A stretch of 64,000 nt of DNA from assembly GCF_025802015.1 (NCBI RefSeq), contig NZ_JAOYFC010000001.1:1302001-1366000 (forward strand). The letters are read 5' to 3'. The position numbers were made by a program, and so were the translations under genes. Below, one piece after another: positions 1 through 8,783 of the stretch (positions within the stretch are counted from its first letter, which is position 1; each line of letters opens with the position of its first letter). Origin of the DNA: Falsihalocynthiibacter halioticoli. Lineage in GTDB: Bacteria > Pseudomonadota > Alphaproteobacteria > Rhodobacterales > Rhodobacteraceae. Under the pieces are notes generated by a model that saw only the letters and a program-made list of their open reading frames with translations, was not told the origin of the DNA and did not search any database.

Positions 1-225
1 GCCTTCGGGGGCTTTTACCTTGTTGCATTTCTCGCGCATAACAGTCGCAGCAGCGGCGTATTCGGCAACGGTTTCGCCGCGCGTGCGCAGGGCCATAAGA
101 AAGCCCCCGATCTGGCTCGGCGTGGCTTCACCGGTAAACAGAATCTCAAACGCTGCACGGGCTTGTTCCGGCGTAAGCGGCCCTTCGGCGGCGGCGGCGA
201 TCAGGGGTTTCATCGCCTCACTCAT
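1..225 (-). CDS. trpD: Anthranilate phosphoribosyltransferase, N-terminal part (runs off window)
   Basis: Transfers a phosphoribosyl group from PRPP to anthranilate, the second step of tryptophan synthesis in the cytoplasm. Only the first 75 residues are inside the window. They show the helical N-terminal domain of the family, including the stretch FTGEATPSQIGGFLMALR..GET, which is typical of TrpD. Its ATG overlaps the trpG stop codon in an ATGA arrangement (positions 222-225), so the two genes are translationally coupled. The glycine-rich PRPP-binding loop would lie beyond the window edge. Confidence 0.93.
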   Translation of the reverse strand, partial: MSEAMKPLIAAAAEGPLTPEQARAAFEILFTGEATPSQIGGFLMALRTRGETVAEYAAAATVMREKCNKVKAPEG

Positions 226-836
226 GCTGCTGCTCCTGTGCTCAGGGGGCGGCGATCCTGCGAGGAGGGGAGCATGTTGAGGAAGTTCTCAAGCAGCTTA
301 TGCCCGTGTTCGGATTTGATGCTTTCGGGATGAAACTGGACGCCGTGGATTGGTAGGCTCTCGTGGCGCAGGCCCATAATCGTTCCGTCCTCAAGCTTGG
401 CATTAACCAACAGGCTGTCAGGCAGGTTTTCGGGGTTCACCACCAAGGAATGATAGCGCGTCGCTTCAAACGGCGTTGGCAAACCAGCGAAGACGCCGCT
501 GCTGTCATGGTGCATTGCGCCCATCTTGCCGTGTACGATTTCGTGGCATCGGATGATCTCGCCGCCGAAGGCCTCGCCGATGGATTGATGCCCAAGGCAA
601 ACCCCCATCAAGGGCAATTCTGCATCTGCTGCCGCCTTAACCATATCAAGGCAAATCCCAGCTTGCGCAGGATCGCAGGGGCCAGGAGAGAGCAAAACCG
701 CCTCTGGCTTTAACGCGAGCGCCTCTTTGACCGAAAGAGCATCGTTCCGCTCAACCCTGATATCGGCCCCAAGCTCGCCCAAATAATGCACAAGATTGTA
801 GGTAAAGCTGTCATAATTGTCGATTAACAGGAGCAT
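222..836 (-). CDS. trpG: Anthranilate synthase component II (glutamine amidotransferase)
   Basis: Supplies ammonia from glutamine to TrpE for anthranilate synthesis. The 204-residue protein begins MLLLIDNYDSFTYN, the standard TrpG/PabA start. The catalytic triad of class I amidotransferases is visible: Cys80 in GVCLGHQ, and His169 and Glu171 in GVQFHPES. The reading frame extends 24 codons further upstream, but homology starts at the chosen Met. It overlaps trpD by four bases. It is separated from trpE by an opposite-strand gene, so trpG and trpE cannot share one simple transcript. Members of this family can also serve p-aminobenzoate synthesis; the trpD neighbour argues for tryptophan. Confidence 0.96.
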   Translation of the reverse strand: MLLLIDNYDSFTYNLVHYLGELGADIRVERNDALSVKEALALKPEAVLLSPGPCDPAQAGICLDMVKAAADAELPLMGVCLGHQSIGEAFGGEIIRCHEIVHGKMGAMHHDSSGVFAGLPTPFEATRYHSLVVNPENLPDSLLVNAKLEDGTIMGLRHESLPIHGVQFHPESIKSEHGHKLLENFLNMLPSSQDRRPLSTGAAA

Positions 837-1012
837 TTTGCGGCCTTTGCGAATTTCGGGTGAACGCGGCGATTGTTTCGGGCTATACTTGCTCAGAGAG
901 CCACCCACGGGTCAAGAGGCAAGCCGGTTTTTGCGCTGGCTTGGCCCGAATTTCAGGGAAAATGGCCATGAAATCAGCATGTCCTGTGAGGATGTGAAAA
1001 AGGACGAGGTAT

Positions 1013-2491
1013 ATGCAGGGATTCTTGAAAGGTGCGATTCTGGGCCTGTTTCTGGCCGTTGTGATCTTTGTTGTGGCTGCGGTGCTTGCGCCGCCAGTGG
1101 ATCAGGCCAAACATAGCGAACCTCCTGCATCGGTTGAGGATCAGGATGTTGCCCTTGCTGCACCTGATTTGGCGGAAGCGCCTGCTGTTTCAACCGAAGC
1201 GGAAAAGGATGCCCGCGCAGGGGCAACGCCCGCCCGTCCTGAAGCTCCGGCACCAGACGATGGTAGCATTGTTATCCCCGAGCCAACCCAGAAAGTCGCG
1301 GTTGCCACTGAAGAGCCTTCTGCGCCTATTGCCCCTTCGGCGATCGAAGAACCTGATGCAAAGCCCGTAACGGAATCCACAACATTGCCGGAAACTGTTA
1401 AAATCGCAGAAGCCGCGCCCGAACAATCGCCCGAGGTCTCTACTGTTCCGGACACACCTCCCGCGCCAGAAGCGTTGAAGCTGCCGCAGATTGCGCCAGA
1501 TGCTCCTGAAGCAGAGGAAGCAGAAGCATCCGAAGAGCGCCAGACCGTCCGGATTGATGCGCGCGAAAATCCGGTCCTGCGCAATCCCGAGCCAGAGGAA
1601 GACACAGAAGAAGAGTTGCCTCGCATTCAATCCGAAGCGGAATCCGAAAACGCGCCGCCCAATGCCTTGGTTCGCACACCTGATGCGCCTCGTGCCATTG
1701 GCAAACGCGTCTCGACCTTCTCTGATCGGGCCGAAACAGTGCTGACAAACCGTTTGCCGAGCATTGGCCGCGAAAGCGAAGAGGCCACAGGTTCCGCGCT
1801 TCAGAATCCGTCAAAACCCAACGCATTGCGCGATAATTCCCACGGGTTCACCGATACAGGGTTACCGATCGTCTCACTTGTTTTGCTTGATGAGGGAGTG
1901 GCCGAAACCGACCTTGCAGGATTTATCGAAGCTATGGGCGTTCCTGTGAGTGTGGCGATTGATCCGCTGTCTGAGCGCAGTGCCGAGCGAGCGGCGGCTT
2001 ACTATGATGCCGGAGCTGAAATCCTCGCGATGCCTGCGTTCCCACAAGGGGCCACAGCGCAAGACGTAGAGGTGAACTTGGGGCAGGGGCTTTCGATTTT
2101 GCAAAACGCCGTTGCCGTCCTGCCTAAACCAGGAAGCAGCATGCCGCCGCGTACTTCGCTTGCGCAGGTTACGGCAATCGCATCGGCAACGGGCCACGGT
2201 ATCGTTGCGCAAAAGATGGGCCTGAACTCCATCGGACAGCTTGCAGATCGCGCTGGCGTTCCAAATACACTTATCCAGCGTGTGGTGGAGCCAGAAACAA
2301 CGCCGGATAGCCTCCGTGCTCAGATGAACCGCGCCATCTTCCGCGCCTCACAGGACGGCTCTGTGGTCATCTTGGCCCATGCCGATGACGCAACTCTAAG
2401 TGCGCTGTTGGAATGGGGCGTTGCGGATCGTCCAGCCTCGATAACTATGGCTCCTGTATCTGCTGTCTTGGGAGCGGGTACGACGCGCTAA
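1013..2491 (+). CDS. Divergent polysaccharide deacetylase-like protein (YibQ/DUF610 type)
   Basis: A 492-residue envelope protein. Residues 5-27 form a membrane anchor, followed by about 250 residues of low-complexity Pro/Glu/Ala-rich linker. The C-terminal 220 residues, from LPIVSLVLLDEGV onward, resemble the divergent polysaccharide deacetylase (YibQ) family, a NodB-like barrel usually lacking full metal-binding residues; no clear HxxxH metal site is visible. GAGGT sits about 5 bases before the ATG. The gene lies on the strand opposite to the trp genes around it, divergent from trpG. The family's function is unknown; a role in cell-envelope polysaccharide metabolism is inference only. Confidence 0.82.
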   Translation: MQGFLKGAILGLFLAVVIFVVAAVLAPPVDQAKHSEPPASVEDQDVALAAPDLAEAPAVSTEAEKDARAGATPARPEAPAPDDGSIVIPEPTQKVAVATEEPSAPIAPSAIEEPDAKPVTESTTLPETVKIAEAAPEQSPEVSTVPDTPPAPEALKLPQIAPDAPEAEEAEASEERQTVRIDARENPVLRNPEPEEDTEEELPRIQSEAESENAPPNALVRTPDAPRAIGKRVSTFSDRAETVLTNRLPSIGRESEEATGSALQNPSKPNALRDNSHGFTDTGLPIVSLVLLDEGVAETDLAGFIEAMGVPVSVAIDPLSERSAERAAAYYDAGAEILAMPAFPQGATAQDVEVNLGQGLSILQNAVAVLPKPGSSMPPRTSLAQVTAIASATGHGIVAQKMGLNSIGQLADRAGVPNTLIQRVVEPETTPDSLRAQMNRAIFRASQDGSVVILAHADDATLSALLEWGVADRPASITMAPVSAVLGAGTTR

Positions 2492-2577
2492 GGAGCGGCT
2501 GGTGATTACCTGCTTAAAATATTTATGGCGCCGAAAACGACGCCATGAGCTTTAGGACAAATGAGCGTTTGTTTCTA

Positions 2578-2742
2578 TTAGAGGAACAGTTTCGCTATCG
2601 CGACCATCGCAAGCGTAACACCAGACCCAACAACAAACGGATACCAGCGGTTCTCACCGTTGATTTTCGATGTTTCCGCGACAAGTTTGGCGATCTCTGC
2701 GCGCATCTTGTCGTCGGCAAGCGATTGTTCGGCGTTAGTCAT
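2578..2742 (-). CDS. Small single-span membrane protein downstream of trpE
   Basis: A 54-residue frame starting MTNAEQSLADDKMRAEIAKL. The N-terminal 30 residues are charged and probably helical. Residues 34-54 (YPFVVGSGVTLAMVAIAKLFL) form one hydrophobic segment ending at the C-terminus, so this is a tail-anchored-looking protein. AGAGGAA precedes the start at suitable spacing. It lies 149 bases downstream of trpE in the same direction and faces the end of the YibQ-like gene. I do not recognise the family with certainty; similar short proteins occur in Rhodobacterales genomes. The clean Shine-Dalgarno and amphipathic/transmembrane architecture make it a credible gene. Confidence 0.68.
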   Translation of the reverse strand: MTNAEQSLADDKMRAEIAKLVAETSKINGENRWYPFVVGSGVTLAMVAIAKLFL

Positions 2743-2891
2743 CTTGTATTCCTCTGAGCAATTGTACCTGCGATCAGCTTAATACGCTCACTGAGTAAAT
2801 ATAGGGTGTACTTGCCCAAAATGCAATCAAAGCGCGATTGGCCCGCCGGATGTGCTCGATACCATCCAACCACCAAAAGATGTAGGAATTC

Positions 2892-4403
2892 TTACCCGTT
2901 GCCGTTAGCCAAGAAGACGCCTGCGTCCTCTGCAGCGGCGCGTATGGCTTTGGATTTATTGACGGTTTCCATATATTCGGCCTCTGGGTCGCTGTCATAG
3001 ACAACGCCGCCGCCTGCCTGAATATAGAGCTTTTGGTCTTTCACAACAGCCGTGCGCAGGGCGATGCACATGTCCATATCGCCGTTGGCCGCGAAATAGC
3101 CGCATCCGCCGCCATAAACGCCGCGTTTTTCCGGCTCCAGCTCATCGATGATCTCCATTGCTCGGACTTTAGGTGCGCCAGAGACTGTGCCTGCGGGCAT
3201 GCCGGCGAAGAAGGCTGAAAGGGCGTCCTGATCATCGGCCAATTCACCCACAACGTTCGATACGATATGCATCACATGGCTATAATGCTCGACAACAAAT
3301 TGCTCGGTTGGGCGGACTGTGCCGATTTTGCTCACCTTGCCGGTGTCGTTGCGGCCCAGATCAAGCAGCATAAGGTGCTCTGCGAGTTCCTTTTTGTCGG
3401 CCATGAGGTCAGCTTCAAACGCTTTGTCTTCGGCCGGAGTTGCGCCGCGGGGGCGGGTACCGGCGATGGGGCGAATGGTAACCTCTTTGTCAAAGACACG
3501 TACGAGGATTTCGGGGCTCGCTCCGATAATCTGGAAGCCGCCGAAATTGAAATAGAACATGAACGGCGACGGGTTCGTGCGCCGCAAGCTGCGGTAAAGC
3601 GCAAAGGGCGGCAGCGGGAATTCCTGTGTCCAGCGCTGGCTCGGCACCACCTGAAAGATGTCGCCTGCGCGGATGTATTCCTTGGCTTTCTCAACCGCAT
3701 CCAAATAGCCCTGATGGGTGAAGTTTGACTCAAGCGGGCCAAGCTCGGCCTGTGCGCCGAGGTTGCGGCTCTCGCTTGGCATCTGGCGTTCAAGATCACG
3801 CACGGCGTCCATCACGCGTTCTGCGGCTTGGGCATAGGCAGCGCGGGCGGATTGACCGTCGCGCACCCACGCGGGCGAAACAACGGTAACCTCGCCCTTT
3901 ACCCCATCCAACACAGCAACAACCGACGGGCGGATCATCACCGCATCGGGAAGGCCCAACGTATCGGGGTTCACATCCGGCAAGTGCTCAACGAGCCGGA
4001 TCATGTCGTATCCAAGATACCCAAAAAGCCCGGCCGCCGCGCTCGGAAGCTCTGGCGGCATTTCGATGCGGCTCTCTTCGATCACGGCGCGCAGGGCGGT
4101 AACCGGGTCTTCTTCGCACGGCACAAAGGCCTCGCGATCAAACCGTGCCTCGCGGTTCAGGCGGCTTTCGGTGCCGTTACACTCCCAGATGAGATCCGGT
4201 TTCATACCGATGATCGAGTAGCGCCCGCGGGTTTCACCGCCTGTCACACTTTCCAGAACGAAGCTGTCTTGCCGCGCTTGGGAGAGCTTGAGGATCAGCG
4301 AAACCGGCGTGTCGAGGTCAGCCGCCAAGCGGGTATAAACCACCTGATTGCGCCCCGCAGAATAGCCGGACTCGAATTCGTCGAAACTGGGCGTAAGGGC
4401 CAC
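2892..4403 (-). CDS. trpE: Anthranilate synthase component I
   Basis: Converts chorismate to anthranilate using ammonia delivered by TrpG; first committed step of tryptophan synthesis. The 503-residue length is normal. The N-terminal region carries the FVLES..G..RGRYSIIG motif, which contains the conserved LES segment linked to tryptophan feedback binding. The C-terminal chorismate-binding domain includes GDIFQVVPSQR, IAGTRPRGATPAEDKAFEADL and LMLLDLGRNDTG. It starts 45 bases after the stop of the upstream ppiD-like gene, which suggests co-transcription. I found no Trp-rich leader peptide just upstream, so attenuation of the kind seen at ilvI is not apparent here. Confidence 0.97.
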   Translation of the reverse strand: MALTPSFDEFESGYSAGRNQVVYTRLAADLDTPVSLILKLSQARQDSFVLESVTGGETRGRYSIIGMKPDLIWECNGTESRLNREARFDREAFVPCEEDPVTALRAVIEESRIEMPPELPSAAAGLFGYLGYDMIRLVEHLPDVNPDTLGLPDAVMIRPSVVAVLDGVKGEVTVVSPAWVRDGQSARAAYAQAAERVMDAVRDLERQMPSESRNLGAQAELGPLESNFTHQGYLDAVEKAKEYIRAGDIFQVVPSQRWTQEFPLPPFALYRSLRRTNPSPFMFYFNFGGFQIIGASPEILVRVFDKEVTIRPIAGTRPRGATPAEDKAFEADLMADKKELAEHLMLLDLGRNDTGKVSKIGTVRPTEQFVVEHYSHVMHIVSNVVGELADDQDALSAFFAGMPAGTVSGAPKVRAMEIIDELEPEKRGVYGGGCGYFAANGDMDMCIALRTAVVKDQKLYIQAGGGVVYDSDPEAEYMETVNKSKAIRAAAEDAGVFLANGNG

Positions 4404-4448
4404 AGGCGCCTCCTCAAATCTTCTTGTCTTGTGCCCCGTAGGCCGCTG

Positions 4449-6302
4449 TTATTGTGTGAAGTTTGCGTGAACCGCGTTCACCACAGCTTCGTTAATTGTC
4501 AGCCCCTCGCTGGCACGCAAGGTATCAGACAGCGCGGCAAGCGCATCTTGTGTGATCGACTGGCCAAGGCTCGCTTCGAGCGCGCTCCGTAGAGCAACAA
4601 CTTCGGGGTTCTCAAGGTCTGGGCCGTTGCTAGCATCGAGCCGCACAAAGATCACACCGTTTTCGGTCGGGATGTTGCGTCCTTCGCCAATCTCCATTGC
4701 AAACACGGTTTCCATGAAGTCTGCTGGTGTGCCTTCGATATAAGCCGTGCGGGTTTGGTCGGTTTCGATCGTGACAGTTAGGCCAAGTGTCACAGGATCA
4801 GCGCCAGCTTGGATTGCGGCCTGAAGTTCTTCGGCCTTGGCTGTCAGGGCCTCTTGCAAACGCTCATTGCGGATGGCTTCGCGTACATCTGCGCGGACTT
4901 CGGAAAGGTCTTGCAGGCGTGGTGGAACTTCGGCCTCAAAGCGCATGGCGAACACGCCGCCATCTTCAAGAAGGATCGCCTGTTCAAAATCGCCTTCTTG
5001 TAACTCAGCAGCAGCTTCACGGAAGGCGCCGTAACCGGCAATCCCGTCCGTAACATCCTCTGACCATTCAATGGTGCCGAGCGTTAATGATGTTTCTTCG
5101 ACCAACTGCTCAAGTGACACACCGGAAGCGAGTTTGTCGTCGATCTCTTCAAGGCTGTCCTCGATGCGGCGGCGGGCAACATCGCCCACAAGCTCTTCAC
5201 GAAGTTCGGGAAGGGCCTCTTCATAAGTCGTTGTCTGTGCGCTCAGTATCGCGTTCATGCGGAACAGGGCTGGGCCGAGGTCCGTTGGGAGCGGGCCAAT
5301 GATGCCAGGCTCTTCCATCGCATAAATCGCGTCACCAGCTTCGCCGAGATCAGCTTTGCTTTGGTCGCCAAGATCAACGTCACCCATGGTCAGCCCGCGG
5401 CCTTCGACCAGCGATTGAAAAGTGGTTTCTCCTGCATCAATCATGGATTTTGCCGAAGCGGCGGCCTCTTCGGAGGAGAACACAAGGCGTTCTACCAAAC
5501 GGCGCTCTGGCACCTGATACTGCTCTGCGCGGTCGTTATAGAGCGCGCGCAACTCCTCTTCGGCCACATCAACTTCGTCGATTAGGTCAGTTGGCGTCAC
5601 CCAAGCATAGGTGATGCGCTTGCGGGCGGGCAGGGTGAATGCATCTTCGTTGGCTGCATGATAGGCCACGAGATCTTCTTCGGTGGCTTCGGGAAGTTCT
5701 TCGTCAAGCAGAGCTTCGTCAACGATGGCCCAAGTGAAATCACGGCGACCTGCAACATAGGCAAGCGCGTTGTCGACCAGAGATTCAGGTGCGGTGATGC
5801 CGCCAAGTGTTGCTTGCTCATAGAGGCTGCGTGCGGCGTCTGCGCGCACGGACTCTTCGAATTGCGATTCCGTTAGGCCGGATTGCTGGAGGGTGAACCG
5901 ATAGGCTTCGCGGTCGAACGATCCATCAAGACCGATAAAGCCCGGTGTTTCGGCCAAAAGCCGCGCCACATGCTCGTCACCAACGGACAGGCCGACCTTT
6001 GCGGTTTCATTGTCTAGGGTCGCGCGGTTGATTAATTGTGCCTGAACCTGACGATCTACGCCGGCTTCGACGGCCATTGGGAGCGTTACATTCACGCCCA
6101 TTTGTTGAGAAAATCCGCGAAGTTCGGCCTGTAGCGCGAGAGCGTATTCATTCGCGGTCACTTCGGTGTCGCCGACCTTTGCAACTGGAGTCGCTCCGCC
6201 GCCAAAGCTCGTAATACTGAAACCGGCAAGACCGATACAGAGCATCCCGACCAAAAGCCACGCGAAGAATTTGGACATACCACTCTTGGAACCGCTCGAC
6301 AT
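4449..6302 (-). CDS. Periplasmic peptidyl-prolyl cis-trans isomerase / foldase (SurA-N, PpiD-like)
   Basis: A 617-residue membrane-anchored chaperone of the PpiD type. After a short cytoplasmic tail, residues 9-30 form one transmembrane segment. Then follow a SurA-N-like helical domain (TEVTANEYALALQAELRGF...), a parvulin-like middle region and a second helical C-terminal region. The frame opens with TTG seven codons upstream, but GGAG four bases before the ATG at 6302 supports the chosen start. It probably assists folding of outer-membrane and secreted proteins. It is the first gene of a run continuing into trpE, a neighbourhood seen in other Rhodobacterales; the functional link with tryptophan synthesis, if any, is unknown. 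Confidence 0.87.
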   Translation of the reverse strand: MSSGSKSGMSKFFAWLLVGMLCIGLAGFSITSFGGGATPVAKVGDTEVTANEYALALQAELRGFSQQMGVNVTLPMAVEAGVDRQVQAQLINRATLDNETAKVGLSVGDEHVARLLAETPGFIGLDGSFDREAYRFTLQQSGLTESQFEESVRADAARSLYEQATLGGITAPESLVDNALAYVAGRRDFTWAIVDEALLDEELPEATEEDLVAYHAANEDAFTLPARKRITYAWVTPTDLIDEVDVAEEELRALYNDRAEQYQVPERRLVERLVFSSEEAAASAKSMIDAGETTFQSLVEGRGLTMGDVDLGDQSKADLGEAGDAIYAMEEPGIIGPLPTDLGPALFRMNAILSAQTTTYEEALPELREELVGDVARRRIEDSLEEIDDKLASGVSLEQLVEETSLTLGTIEWSEDVTDGIAGYGAFREAAAELQEGDFEQAILLEDGGVFAMRFEAEVPPRLQDLSEVRADVREAIRNERLQEALTAKAEELQAAIQAGADPVTLGLTVTIETDQTRTAYIEGTPADFMETVFAMEIGEGRNIPTENGVIFVRLDASNGPDLENPEVVALRSALEASLGQSITQDALAALSDTLRASEGLTINEAVVNAVHANFTQ

Positions 6303-6384
6303 ATTTCTCCAACCCTTTTTCAATTGTTCCCGAATGTTTAGGGCTTTGCATGGGGGGGAGCAAGAGGCGCTGCGCGCCCAGAGG

Positions 6385-7578
6385 CTAGAATTGCAGGGTT
6401 TTTAGACGATCAAACAAAGTAGAGATGCCCGCCGTGTCGATATTGGCGAATGCCACACGCAATTCGCGCGCGCCGCTTGGGTCTTTGGCGGGTTTGAACA
6501 TGGTCCCCGGAAGAAGGAGAACAGAGGCTTTCTCGACCAGCGCGGGAGCGATTTCATTGGAGGGTTGCGCAAAAGGATGGCGCATATAGGCGAAATACGC
6601 GCCCGCACCGAGCAACTCCCAGCCTTGTTCGGCAAGTGCGGGGAAGCCCGCCACAATTGCATCCTTGCGTGCAAGGATTTCGCGCCGCTCACCTGCGAGC
6701 CAATCTCCGAGGTTTTGCAGCCCCCAAAGCGCTCCGATCTGACCAAGCTGGTTCGGGCAGATGGTGACTGTATCTAAAAATTTCTCGATTTCGCTTAGGA
6801 AACTCGGCGCGGCGATGATTGCGCCAACGCGGTGCCCCGTTAGGCGGTAGGCTTTGGAGAATGAATACAGCTGAATCACCGTGTCGGACCAATCTGCGTC
6901 TTGCAGAAGGTCATGCGGCGCACCGGTTTGGCTGTGAAAATCACGGTAGGTTTCGTCGAGGATCAGCGCGATGTCATGTTGGCGTGCGAGATCACGGAAA
7001 GCGGCAATGAGGCTTGCAGGGTACTCAACGCCGCCGGGGTTGTTCGGGCTAACCAAAACAAGCGCACGGGTGCGTCGCGTTATGAGGCTTGCGGCCTCTT
7101 CCGGGTCGGGCAGCAGCCCCGCACGCGCCGGAAGCGGCACTGCGCGGACACCTTGCATCTCGCACCACATTTGATGGTTGAAGTACCACGGTGTGGGGAT
7201 GATGACTTCATCACCGGCGCCCGCAAGCGTGGCAATCGTTGCGGCGAAGGCTTGGTTGCACCCCGCTGTTATCGCGACGTTTTCGGCCGAAACTGATCCG
7301 CCGTAATGCGCGGCCCATTGGCCAGCCAGTTCCGCACGAAGATCAGGTCGGCCCAGCACCGCGCCATAGAGGTGACTATCGGGGCGGGACAAGATTGCAT
7401 CGGCCATGGCCGCACGCATCTCTTGCGGTGGAACCTCGACAGGTGCGGCTTGGCTCACATTCAAGAGCGGGCGCTCGGACGGAAACTCCACGCCCTCAAT
7501 CCAGCGCCGCGCTTCCATGACGGGCGGCGGCGCGGTGGCCAACATGGCCGGATTTCGGGCGAGGGAGGGTTTAGTCAT
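6385..7578 (-). CDS. Pyridoxal-phosphate aminotransferase, class I/II
   Basis: A 397-residue fold-type I PLP enzyme. The Schiff-base lysine is Lys242 in LYSFSKAYRLTGHRVG. Asn180 in SPNNPGG and Asp208 in ILDETYRDF match the cofactor-contacting residues of the aspartate aminotransferase family. HLYGAVLGRPDLR near residue 70 is the usual substrate-side loop. Substrate cannot be read from the sequence; members of this subgroup are usually annotated simply as aminotransferases. It lies 82 bases from the ppiD-like start, is followed on the same strand by that gene, and is preceded by gpt. Confidence 0.88.
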   Translation of the reverse strand: MTKPSLARNPAMLATAPPPVMEARRWIEGVEFPSERPLLNVSQAAPVEVPPQEMRAAMADAILSRPDSHLYGAVLGRPDLRAELAGQWAAHYGGSVSAENVAITAGCNQAFAATIATLAGAGDEVIIPTPWYFNHQMWCEMQGVRAVPLPARAGLLPDPEEAASLITRRTRALVLVSPNNPGGVEYPASLIAAFRDLARQHDIALILDETYRDFHSQTGAPHDLLQDADWSDTVIQLYSFSKAYRLTGHRVGAIIAAPSFLSEIEKFLDTVTICPNQLGQIGALWGLQNLGDWLAGERREILARKDAIVAGFPALAEQGWELLGAGAYFAYMRHPFAQPSNEIAPALVEKASVLLLPGTMFKPAKDPSGARELRVAFANIDTAGISTLFDRLKTLQF

Positions 7579-7597
7579 CCTTAAGGATCAATCCGGC

Positions 7598-8116
7598 TTA
7601 GTCGGTGCCGCGATAGGGCTCTACATATTGAAGCGCCATATCCCAAGGGAAGAAAATCCACGTATCCTGACTGACCGAGGTGATATAAGTATCGGCCTGT
7701 TTCTCGCCCTCTGGTTTGGCATAGACACATGCGAAATGGGCCTTTGGGTACATCTGGCGGACAAGCTCAAGTGTTTTGCCGCTGTCGACAAGATCGTCAA
7801 TGATGAGGATACCTGTTCCGTCTCCCATCAATTCAGGGTCGGGCGATTTAAGAACCTCTGCTTCGCGGCGATCATCGGCTTTGCCGCCAGTGGAGTGATA
7901 GGATTTGACCGAAATTGTATCGACCGTGCGCACATCCAACTCGCGCGAAATAATCATCGCAGGGGCCATGCCGCCGCGCGTGATCGCAACAACCGCTTTC
8001 CACGCGCCGTCATCCGGCCCTTCGCCATCAAGCCGCCACGCAAGCGCACGGCTGTCGCGGTGGATCTGATCCCAGCTGATGTGGAAGCCTTTTTCATGGG
8101 GTAAACGATCAGTCAT
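7598..8116 (-). CDS. gpt: Xanthine (guanine) phosphoribosyltransferase
   Basis: Salvages xanthine and guanine to XMP and GMP with PRPP. The 172-residue protein has the type I phosphoribosyltransferase signature GILIIDDLVDSGKT at residues 102-115, with the acidic pair that contacts the ribose of PRPP. ITRGGMAPA near residue 46 is the pyrophosphate loop. Length and the FHISWDQIHRDSRALAW N-terminal segment agree with bacterial XGPRT. The aminotransferase follows closely on the same strand. Confidence 0.95.
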   Translation of the reverse strand: MTDRLPHEKGFHISWDQIHRDSRALAWRLDGEGPDDGAWKAVVAITRGGMAPAMIISRELDVRTVDTISVKSYHSTGGKADDRREAEVLKSPDPELMGDGTGILIIDDLVDSGKTLELVRQMYPKAHFACVYAKPEGEKQADTYITSVSQDTWIFFPWDMALQYVEPYRGTD

Positions 8117-8149
8117 TTTTTATCTCTTTTGCGACTTTGTAACGGAAGC

Positions 8150-8761
8150 CTATGTGGCGGCGATTTTAACACCCAGTGCGGCAAGGAGACCGCCAAAGAC
8201 TCGATCAATGGCGCCTTTAAGCCCCAGATAGCTGCGGCGGGTGGCTGGCAGGGAAAATATCCGCCCGACAAGAATATTCCAAGCAGTTTCGTTAAAGAAC
8301 ACTACGGCAAGTAGCGCAGCATAGACTTCGATGCCTACGCCAGCAGGGACCGTGCCGAGGAATATCGCCGCAAACAGAACCGCAGGCTTCGGATTGGCAA
8401 GCTGGGTGACGAGGCCAAGTACAACGCCGCGCCCGAAGCTCGGTGGCGTTGCAGAGCCGTCAGTTTCGATTGGGGTGTCGGCCTGTTTCCAGAGCTTTAT
8501 CGCCATATAGACAAGGAATGCCCCGCCACAGAGTTTGAACGCCCAGAGTAGGGCGGGCATATAAGTAAAGAGCAGCGACAACCCAAACAGCGCCGCCATG
8601 GCCCAGATGACGCCGCCGATTCCAATGCCGATTGCCACGCCAGTTGCGGCGCGGAACCCGTGGGTTACGCCCGTGCGGGCAGCCATAAGAACGGAAGGGC
8701 CGGGACTGATGGCGGCCATCGCATGCAAAAACGCGATGGCCAGAAAAGCGCTCAACGTCAC
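8150..8761 (-). CDS. LysE/RhtB-family amino-acid exporter
   Basis: A 203-residue inner-membrane protein with about six hydrophobic segments. The N-terminal AAISPGPSVLMAARTGVTHGFRAA is the hallmark SPGP motif of the LysE/RhtB superfamily. TQLANPKPAVLFAAIFLG in the middle is also conserved in the family. These proteins export amino acids such as lysine, threonine or homoserine, or related compounds; the substrate cannot be told here. The gene is in a same-strand run between fabI and gpt, with 33 bases to gpt. Confidence 0.92.
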   Translation of the reverse strand: MTLSAFLAIAFLHAMAAISPGPSVLMAARTGVTHGFRAATGVAIGIGIGGVIWAMAALFGLSLLFTYMPALLWAFKLCGGAFLVYMAIKLWKQADTPIETDGSATPPSFGRGVVLGLVTQLANPKPAVLFAAIFLGTVPAGVGIEVYAALLAVVFFNETAWNILVGRIFSLPATRRSYLGLKGAIDRVFGGLLAALGVKIAAT

Positions 8762-8783
8762 GCGACGGCTCCTTTATGACGGA

